Part shown: positions 1-4,693 of the stretch, piece by piece
How the letters are laid out: the number at the start of each line of letters is the position of its first letter
Numbering within the stretch: the first letter of the stretch is position 1
Origin: an uncultured Collinsella sp.
GTDB lineage: Bacteria; Actinomycetota; Coriobacteriia; Coriobacteriales; Coriobacteriaceae
Direction: 5' to 3'
NCBI GenBank assembly: GCA_900555815.1
Contig: USMR01000009.1
Coordinates: forward strand, 1-12,289
Length of the DNA: 12,289 nucleotides
Made by a program: the position numbers and the translations under genes
The notes under the pieces: generated by a model
The model's input: the letters and a program-made list of their open reading frames with translations, nothing else
The model's database searches: none
Told to the model about the DNA's origin: nothing

Positions 1-2
1 TC

Positions 3-332
3 GCCGGTTGTGCCGACGGCCACGGTGGCGAGGGCTTCTATCACAACATCGCCGACAACGATCCGGCGGAGTTTGAGCGTGCCTGCATCGATCGTCCCAA
101 GGACGAGACCCTGCCCGACCAGTGGACGAGCCAGATCTTTGCCCGCATCCTGGCGCATCACCCTGTGATCATGGTTACCGATCTGTGCAATCACCAGATG
201 ATCAAGGATATGCACATGACGCCGGTCAACACTCTCGATGAGGCGCTCAAGCTCGCCTTTGAGATGAAGGGTGCCGATGCCAAGGTGGCCGTCATTCCCG
301 ATGGCCTGGGCGTTGTCGTCGCGCAGCACTAG
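3..332 (+). CDS. larA: Lactate racemase LarA, C-terminal fragment (5' end outside window)
   Basis: An open frame runs from the window edge to the TAG at 330-332 and gives the last 109 residues of the protein. The visible residues include ADGHGGEGFYH near the start, then LPDQWTSQIFARIL, VIMVTDLCNHQMIKDMHM and a closing VIPDGLGVVVAQH. This pattern is typical of the C-terminal domain of LarA-family (DUF2088) nickel-pincer-nucleotide enzymes. LarA interconverts D- and L-lactate in the cytoplasm through hydride transfer on the NPN cofactor. The catalytic histidines and the cofactor lysine lie in the missing part, so substrate cannot be judged from residues. Assignment as lactate racemase, rather than another LarA-family racemase, leans on the neighbouring larD, larB and larC. 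The gene is followed 49 bp later by larD on the same strand, so the two are probably cotranscribed. Confidence 0.88.
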   Translation, partial: AGCADGHGGEGFYHNIADNDPAEFERACIDRPKDETLPDQWTSQIFARILAHHPVIMVTDLCNHQMIKDMHMTPVNTLDEALKLAFEMKGADAKVAVIPDGLGVVVAQH

Positions 333-341
333 TACGCGGCC

Positions 342-356
342 TAAACGAATCGTTTA
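342..356. promoter_or_regulatory. Candidate operator palindrome between larA and larD
   Basis: TAAACGAATCGTTTA is a perfect inverted repeat with 7-bp arms around one central base. It lies in the 49-bp gap between the larA stop and the larD start. Its size suits a TetR-type or other dimeric regulator site, and a TetR gene is present in this locus, but the link is inference. A TATAAC hexamer (355-360) overlaps its right edge and could be the -10 of an internal larD promoter. Confidence 0.35.
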
Positions 357-381
357 TAACCGACAAGAAAGATAAGGTTTT

Positions 382-1113
382 ATGCTTACCAAACTCCTCT
401 GCGAATTCGGCGCAACGGCCCTCATGATCATCTTTGGCGTGGGCGTACACTGCGATACCGTGCTCAAGGGCACCAAGTATCAGGGCTCCGGTCACATGTT
501 TGCCATCACCACCTGGTCTTTTGGCATCTCGGTCTGCCTGTTTGTCTTTGGCGGCGCCGTGTGCATGAACCCCGCCATGGTGCTTGCCCAGTGCATCGTA
601 GGCCTGGTGCCGTGGAGCAGCTGCATCCCCTTCATGCTTGCCGATATGCTCGGCGGCTTTGTGGGCGCCGTAATCGCTTGGTTGATGTATGCCGATGAGT
701 TCAAGGCTTCCGAGGGCGTCGTCGACCCCATTGCCCAGCGCAACATCTTCTCGACCAACCCCACCACCGAGGGCGCGAACTATGCCCGCAACTTCTTCTG
801 TGAGGCCATCTGCACCTTCGTGTTCATCAGCGCCATCCTTGCTGCCGCTAGCCGCGCTGGCGAGAACGTTTTGATGCTCGCCATCTGCGTCGGTCTGATC
901 GTTTGGGCCGTTGGCATGGGCATGGGCGGTATCACCGGCTTCGCCATGAACCAGGCTCGTGACCTTGGTCCTCGCATGGCTTACCAGGTACTGCCGATCA
1001 AGAACAAGGCCGACAACAACTGGAAGTATGGCCTGCTTGTTCCTGGCATCGCACCGTTTATCGGTGCCGCTCGGGCCGCACTGTTTGTGCACGGTTTCTT
1101 GGGCATGTTCTAG
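382..1113 (+). CDS. larD: Aquaglyceroporin, probable lactic acid channel LarD (MIP family)
   Basis: This 243-residue inner-membrane protein has the length and hydrophobic pattern of MIP channels. Half-helix motif 1 is CMNPAM with NPA at residues 63-65. Half-helix motif 2 is GFAMNQARDLGPR, with N190-Q191-A192 where NPA is usual. Trp45, Phe187 and Arg193 line up with the GlpF selectivity filter (W48, F200, R206 in E. coli), and Asp194 is the aspartate typical of glycerol facilitators. In Lactobacillus plantarum, LarD is an aquaglyceroporin that passes lactic acid and belongs to the lar operon. Position directly after larA supports the same role here. Glycerol or another small neutral solute remains possible. 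The start ATG is preceded by a short AAGG at 373-376, a modest ribosome binding site. The odd points are NQA instead of NPA and Val60-Cys61 where a histidine often precedes the first NPA. Confidence 0.85.
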   Translation: MLTKLLCEFGATALMIIFGVGVHCDTVLKGTKYQGSGHMFAITTWSFGISVCLFVFGGAVCMNPAMVLAQCIVGLVPWSSCIPFMLADMLGGFVGAVIAWLMYADEFKASEGVVDPIAQRNIFSTNPTTEGANYARNFFCEAICTFVFISAILAAASRAGENVLMLAICVGLIVWAVGMGMGGITGFAMNQARDLGPRMAYQVLPIKNKADNNWKYGLLVPGIAPFIGAARAALFVHGFLGMF

Positions 1114-1134
1114 TCAAAGGCTACATAGTTGTCC

Positions 1135-1259
1135 GCTGACCGCATGGGGTAACTTCCCAGCGCGTCCTCGGACATGCAAAAAGGCTCGCCGCGCATTTCG
1201 TGCGGCGAGCCTTTTTGCGTCCTGCGGAATGCGCTGGGAAGTTACCCCATGCGGCCAGC
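1135..1259. repeat. Nested 125-bp inverted repeat enclosing the larD terminator
   Basis: Outside the terminator hairpin lies a second, perfect pair of 24-base arms: 1140-1163 and 1231-1254. After one A-C mismatch, four more pairs (1135-1138 with 1256-1259) extend it. Between the outer and inner stems is an unequal loop (1164-1175 and 1219-1230). The whole block is one long near-palindrome, larger than a terminator needs. It could be a dispersed repeat or a MITE-like element, but no second copy of the arms exists in this window and no target-site duplication is evident. Confidence 0.7.
1176..1218 (+). terminator. Strong intrinsic terminator after larD
   Basis: A perfect 17-bp stem (1176-1192 with 1202-1218), extendable by a G-U and a C-G pair, closes a small loop. 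The 3' arm carries TTTTT at 1212-1216 and the 5' arm carries AAAAA, so the hairpin can terminate transcription in both directions. It ends the larA-larD transcript and could also stop read-through from the convergent tetR side. Confidence 0.85.
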
Positions 1260-1434
1260 TACGGGGTCTTTGTTGCGTTCGTACAAGCAACCCAACATAT
1301 ATATCTGAATTTGGATGGGAGGGGCTTGTTGCTGGTAGGGGCGTTGGGCTGTAGTCGATACTTTGGGATGGATTGTGCTTTGGGTTGGGGCGGGGCTTTG
1401 AGATGAGGGCGGAACTTTGGGATGAGGGGCTTAC
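1260..1434. other. Non-coding G-rich gap with degenerate decamer repeats
   Basis: No supported gene lies between the palindrome and the tetR stop. The + strand is strongly G/T biased. A decamer close to CTTTGGGATG occurs four times, at 1361, 1378, 1396 and 1415, so 17, 18 and 19 bp apart. The first and last copies are identical; the others differ by one base each. No function is known to me for this pattern. Confidence 0.5.
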
Positions 1435-1974
1435 TTAGTTGAAGAGGGGTTTTATGGCTGAGAGGTAGTCTTTGGCTACGTCGGCTTTGTCTGCTTGGAA
1501 GTTGTGCCAGGCCCACCATTGGACGGTTGCTACGAAGCTTGAGGCTATGTGGTGTAGTAAGAAGCTGCGGTCCATGGTGCTGGCGGGGCCTGCGGGGTCG
1601 GCGGGGACGGTTTCGGCTGCGCGCGACATGATAGTCTTGCGGAGGCAGTCGGCGAAGACGCGTGAGCCGGCGCCGGCTACCAGTGCCCGTACGCCCTGGC
1701 GGCGCTCCCAGAGGTTGTTGAGGATATGCTCGACCTGCACGAGTGGGTCGTCGAGCGGTGTGCCATCGTCGTCGAGGGCATGGGTGCAGATGTCGCTCAC
1801 GAGCTCGGACAGTAGGTCGTCTTTGCTCTTAAAGAGGCCGTAGAATGTCGCGCGGCCTACGTGAGCGCGCGCGATGATGTCGCCGACGGTAATCTTGCCG
1901 TAGTCCACTTCGCGTAGCAGCTCGGAGAACGCCGCAACGATGGCAGCGCGGCTTTTTTCTTTGCGGGCATCCAT
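1435..1974 (-). CDS. TetR/AcrR-family transcriptional regulator of the lar locus (putative)
   Basis: The protein is 179 residues from the ATG at 1974. The N-terminal 60 residues fit a TetR DNA-binding domain: residues about 28-47 (ITVGDIIARAHVGRATFYGLF) form the helix-turn-helix, followed by KSKDDLLSELV. The rest should be the ligand-binding and dimerization domain, with VQWWAWHNF near the end resembling the DhaS/TetR_C_8 type. The frame stays open upstream to 2187, but that stretch is the reverse-frame shadow of larC, and the TetR domain starts at MDARKEKSRAAI. Only two bases separate the larC stop from this ATG and no clear Shine-Dalgarno is present, so translation is probably coupled to larC. 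Location suggests control of larBC and perhaps larAD. The known lar regulator in L. plantarum, LarR, is of the Crp/Fnr type, so this would be a different arrangement. The ligand is unknown. Confidence 0.85.
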   Translation of the reverse strand: MDARKEKSRAAIVAAFSELLREVDYGKITVGDIIARAHVGRATFYGLFKSKDDLLSELVSDICTHALDDDGTPLDDPLVQVEHILNNLWERRQGVRALVAGAGSRVFADCLRKTIMSRAAETVPADPAGPASTMDRSFLLHHIASSFVATVQWWAWHNFQADKADVAKDYLSAIKPLFN

Positions 1975-1976
1975 GG

Positions 1977-2894
1977 CTATGCATCCACGTGAACGAGCAG
2001 ACAACGGAGCGTGCCGGAGCAACCCTCGTAGGGGCGCTTGCCGGCGCCGTAGCCGACGGCTTCGATGCGGTAGCGTGGGGGCAGTTGGTCGGACGTGCGC
2101 AGCGCGGTGACGATGGCGGCGCCCGTGGGCGTCACGAGCTCGCCGGCGAGAGGTGCAGGCGTGAGGGCGATATTGCCTGCCTGGCACAGGTTGACAACAG
2201 CGGGGACGGGAATGGGCATGAGGCCGTGGGCGCAGCGAATGGTGCCGTGGCCCTCGGAAAGCGACTCGACCACGATGTCCTCAATACCCAGGTCGTCGAG
2301 GCAGATGGCGACGGAGCAGACGTCGACGATGGAGTCGACGGCGCCCACCTCGTGGAACATGACGGTCTCGGGTGTTTTGCCGTGAGCCTTGGCCTCGGCA
2401 GCAGCGAGTACGGAAAAAATGGCGAGAGCACGACGCTTGGCGCCATCGCTTAGCTGTGAGCCGTCGATGATGGCGGTGACGTCCGCCAAAGAACGGTGGT
2501 GATGGTGATGGGCGTGATGGTGGTCCTCGTGGCCATGGCCATGGGCCTCATGGTCATGCTCGTGGCAGTGCTCGTGTACGTGCTCGCTATGATCATGATG
2601 GTGGTGCTCATGCTCGTGCGTGTGCTCGGCAGCTGCTTCGTTGCCGTAGAGCCAGGCCATGTCGTGGTCGTGGTTCTCGAGCTCCTCTGCCAGCTGAACG
2701 CCGAAATCGCAGGCGTCGATGCTATGCTTGTTTGCACGCGTGACGGCGATCGTAAAGCCGTCGACCGGCAGTGTGGCGAGCTGTTCGCGCAGGTGCTCCT
2801 CGCTGGCGCCCAGATCGAGCAGGGCCGCGACGGTCATATCGCCGCTGATGCCTGAGGTGCCGTCGATGATAAGCGTGTGCTGATGATTGGACAT
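1977..2894 (-). CDS. larC: Nickel-insertion protein LarC, LarC1 part only, His-rich
   Basis: The 305-residue product begins with the family N terminus (IIDGTSGISGDMTVAALLDLGA) and contains FHEVGAVDSIVDV, HGLMPIPVPAV, ELVTPTGAAI and a final GYGAGKRP. LarC is the CTP-dependent cyclometallase that inserts nickel into the pincer nucleotide, the last step of NPN synthesis. Residues 91-133 hold 25 histidines among 43 residues, a likely nickel-binding or storage loop. Full-length LarC proteins carry a second domain, LarC2, which binds the CTP; in L. plantarum LarC1 and LarC2 are joined by a programmed frameshift. Here the protein stops right after the LarC1 region and the next gene is tetR, so LarC2 is absent from this position. 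The ATG at 2894 has a good AAGGAG that overlaps the larB stop, with a 10-base gap between the genes. Confidence 0.88.
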   Translation of the reverse strand: MSNHQHTLIIDGTSGISGDMTVAALLDLGASEEHLREQLATLPVDGFTIAVTRANKHSIDACDFGVQLAEELENHDHDMAWLYGNEAAAEHTHEHEHHHHDHSEHVHEHCHEHDHEAHGHGHEDHHHAHHHHHRSLADVTAIIDGSQLSDGAKRRALAIFSVLAAAEAKAHGKTPETVMFHEVGAVDSIVDVCSVAICLDDLGIEDIVVESLSEGHGTIRCAHGLMPIPVPAVVNLCQAGNIALTPAPLAGELVTPTGAAIVTALRTSDQLPPRYRIEAVGYGAGKRPYEGCSGTLRCLLVHVDA

Positions 2895-2904
2895 GGAATG
2901 CTCC

Positions 2905-3687
2905 TTAGCGGGCGCGGGGTGTGCCGGCGCTCAGATGATTGATAAGACTTGCCTGGTAGGCGGCGCCAAAGCCGTTGTCGATATTGACGACCGAAACGCC
3001 GCTGGCACAGGAGTTGAGCATGGCGAGCAGTGCAGCTACGCCACCAAAACTTGCGCCGTAGCCAACGCTGGTGGGAACGGCGATGACCGGACAGCTCACC
3101 AGACCGCCGATAACGCTCGCCAGCGCGCCCTCCATGCCGGCGATGGCGATGACCACCTGCGCCTGGGCAAGTTCCTCGGCATGCGCGAGCAGGCGGTGCA
3201 GGCCGGCGACACCTACGTCGTAGAGGCGGTCGACCTCGTTGCCATAGAACTCGGCCGTCAACGCGGCTTCTTCGGCGACGGGTAAGTCGCTCGTGCCGGC
3301 GCAGGCGACGACGATGCGTCCGTTGCCGGTAGGGGAGGGCTTGCCGCCCACGAGGGCGAGCTGTGCGTCCGGGACATATCCCAGGTCGATGCCGTTGTCG
3401 AGGAGCTCCGAGGTACGGGCTGCTTTTTCGGCATCCAGGCGCGTGACCAGGATGCGCTCCTGGCCGGCATCGCGCAGCGCTTCGATAATGGCGGCAATTT
3501 GCTCGGCGGTTTTACCGGCACCGTAGACAACCTCGCCGGCTCCCTGGCGCACTCCGCGCGAAAGATCGAGCTGTGCAAAACCCAGATCGGCGGTTGGCGC
3601 CGTTTGGATGCGCGTGAGGGCGACTGCCGGGGTGACTGCTCCGCCGGCAACATCGCTCAGCAATTGCTCAAGATCTTGCTTATCCAT
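2905..3687 (-). CDS. larB: LarB, pyridinium-3,5-biscarboxylic acid mononucleotide synthase
   Basis: LarB carboxylates the nicotinate ring of NaAD and cleaves its phosphoanhydride, the first step to the nickel-pincer cofactor. The 260-residue protein shows the PurE-like C-terminal half: VVACAGTSDLPVAEEAA at about 127-142, EFYGNEVDRLYDVGVAGLHRLL at 147-168, GMEGALASV at 184-192 and NSCASGVSVVNIDNGFGAA at 225-243. Cys227 and Glu186 fit the catalytic Cys221 and Glu180 of L. plantarum LarB, with the same offset of six. An in-frame ATG at 3720 is rejected as start because the ATG at 3687 has a suitable AAGGGA six bases upstream and begins at the usual family N terminus. It is the first gene of the larB-larC-tetR operon. 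Confidence 0.93.
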   Translation of the reverse strand: MDKQDLEQLLSDVAGGAVTPAVALTRIQTAPTADLGFAQLDLSRGVRQGAGEVVYGAGKTAEQIAAIIEALRDAGQERILVTRLDAEKAARTSELLDNGIDLGYVPDAQLALVGGKPSPTGNGRIVVACAGTSDLPVAEEAALTAEFYGNEVDRLYDVGVAGLHRLLAHAEELAQAQVVIAIAGMEGALASVIGGLVSCPVIAVPTSVGYGASFGGVAALLAMLNSCASGVSVVNIDNGFGAAYQASLINHLSAGTPRAR

Positions 3688-3710
3688 ATATGTTCCCTTC
3701 GACGGCGCAA

Positions 3711-3740
3711 AGTCTAGCACTCATAGGGTATGTTTCCGAA
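3711..3740 (-). promoter_or_regulatory. Candidate larB-larC-tetR promoter
   Basis: On the - strand an extended -10 (TGCTAGACT, hexamer at 3716-3711) lies 18 bases after a weak -35, TTCGGA (3740-3735). Transcription would begin near 3704, about 17 bases before the larB ATG. The -35 falls inside an arm of the inverted repeat described next, which suits regulation. The hexamers are imperfect. Confidence 0.4.
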
Positions 3741-3765
3741 CACTAAGACAAAATTGTTCGGAAAC
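3732..3765. promoter_or_regulatory. Inverted repeat upstream of larB, candidate operator
   Basis: GTTTCCGAAC (3732-3741) and GTTCGGAAAC (3756-3765) are perfect 10-bp arms separated by 14 bases, placing their centres 24 bp apart. No T-run follows on either strand, so it is not a terminator. Each arm is itself nearly palindromic, so it could hold two dimers. It overlaps the predicted -35 of the larB promoter. Binding by the TetR protein of this operon is plausible but unproven. The sequence does not match the palindrome at 342-356. Confidence 0.5.
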
Positions 3766-3801
3766 TATAGGACGGACTGATTCAATTGTTAGACGGATCG
3801 G

Positions 3802-4437
3802 CTAGTCACGCAGGATGATGTCCATGGCGAGCATCAGGTTGCGCTCGTCGATGGCAAACGGGGCGGCTTCGCGCGTTTTGGGCTTGGCGCAAAACGCGAT
3901 GCCCGTGCCCGCGGCCTGAATCATGGGGATATCGTTGGCGCCGTCGCCGATTGCCACGGTGTGTGCCATATCGACGCCGCACTCAACCGCCCAATCCAGC
4001 AGCCGGATGAGCTTGGATTCCTTGGTCACGATGTCTGCCGCCAGCTTGCCGGTGAGCTTGCCGTCCACGACTTCCAGGCGGTTAGCGAGGCAAAAGTCGA
4101 TGCCCGCGGCGGCCACGATCTTATCGGCGACCTCGTGAAAGCCGCCGCTTACCACGCCGACCTTCCAGCCCTTGCTGTGCGCCGAGCGCACAAGCTCCAG
4201 CGCGCCGGGGGTAAACGTCACGCGCTCAAAGGTGCGCTCGAACACACTCTCGTCCAAGCCGGCAAGCAGCCCCACGCGCTCCTCGAGCGCCTGCTTAAAG
4301 TCGAGCTCGCCGCGCATGGCGCGCTCAGTGATCTTCGCCACTTGCTCGCCTACGCCGGCCTCCTCGCCCAACAGGTCGATGACCTCCTGGTTGATGAGCG
4401 TGGAGTCGATATCCATAACGATGAGGCGTGCAGTCAT
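3802..4437 (-). CDS. serB: Phosphoserine phosphatase SerB
   Basis: SerB removes the phosphate of O-phospho-L-serine, the last step of serine synthesis, in the cytoplasm. The 211-residue protein has the HAD-superfamily motifs in order: DIDSTLI with nucleophile Asp9 and acid Asp11, VVSGGF with Ser97 in motif II, Lys142 in TKESKLIRLL, and GDGANDI with Asp165 and Asp169 for magnesium. It lacks an N-terminal ACT domain and is close in length to the short form of the family. The open frame continues upstream to 4482, but the ATG at 4437 starts at the family N terminus and follows a GGAAAGG at a suitable distance. It stands alone between larB and the divergent aspS; no terminator is seen before larB, so some read-through into larB is possible. 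Confidence 0.92.
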   Translation of the reverse strand: MTARLIVMDIDSTLINQEVIDLLGEEAGVGEQVAKITERAMRGELDFKQALEERVGLLAGLDESVFERTFERVTFTPGALELVRSAHSKGWKVGVVSGGFHEVADKIVAAAGIDFCLANRLEVVDGKLTGKLAADIVTKESKLIRLLDWAVECGVDMAHTVAIGDGANDIPMIQAAGTGIAFCAKPKTREAAPFAIDERNLMLAMDIILRD

Positions 4438-4693
4438 GGCGGGCCTTTCCGAGTGCAGTTGTATTGGGGCACATTGTCGCACGCCGCACGCCTGGGCGAC
4501 GGCCGCGGTGCGTCAATTGTTTCGTCTCCGTCAAGTCTTTGGGCAAGAGCTACTTTTTCGCGGCACATCGACGCGGGTGCGATAAGATAGAACGCCATGT
4601 CTGGCTGCGCGGTTTACGCAGGCTGGGCAAATCTGTACGACGCCGCCCGGAACGACACGGGGCGGCACAGATCCATAAAGGAGGATCACTGGT
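4438..4693. promoter_or_regulatory. Divergent serB/aspS intergenic region
   Basis: This 256-bp gap must hold the promoters of both genes. On the - strand two TTGACG hexamers (4534-4529 and 4516-4511) are -35-like, 18 bases apart start to start, but I see no good -10 behind either. On the + strand TAAGAT at 4583-4588 is the best -10 for aspS, without a clear -35. The end of the region is the aspS leader hairpin. Confidence 0.4.
4631..4672 (+). promoter_or_regulatory. Leader hairpin just before the aspS ribosome binding site
   Basis: ATCTGT (4631-4636) pairs with ACAGAT (4667-4672), and inside it GCCGCCC (4642-4648) pairs with GGGCGGC (4660-4666), with a one-sided bulge of five bases. The structure ends five bases before the AAAGGAGG. 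It could modulate aspS translation or mRNA stability. A T-box was considered, but the conserved T-box sequence is not present. Confidence 0.4.

Noticed and set aside
292..1092. 266-codon - strand frame antisense to larD
   Set aside because: It is a shadow of larD, crossing the larA stop and the intergenic palindrome, with no family features.
1975..2187. Extension of the TetR frame into larC, allowing a larC-tetR frameshift fusion
   Set aside because: The TetR frame is the -1 frame of larC, and LarC1/LarC2 fusion by frameshift is known elsewhere, but no slippery heptamer is visible near the larC end and the upstream residues are arginine-rich shadow sequence.
2496..2855. Methionine/valine-rich hydrophobic + strand frame, resembling a membrane protein
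   Set aside because: It is the reverse complement of the LarC histidine codons (GTG and ATG), so hydrophobicity is an artefact.
3688..3720. Earlier larB start at 3720
   Set aside because: The extra 11 residues would begin on the predicted -10 region and have no ribosome binding site; the ATG at 3687 has one.
4438..4482. Earlier serB start at 4482
   Set aside because: The added 15 residues do not look like the family N terminus, and the downstream ATG has a suitable GGAAAGG.
4655..4672. T-box riboswitch in the aspS leader
   Set aside because: GGGGCGGCACAG only partly resembles the T-box sequence, and no specifier stem or terminator/antiterminator pair is seen.
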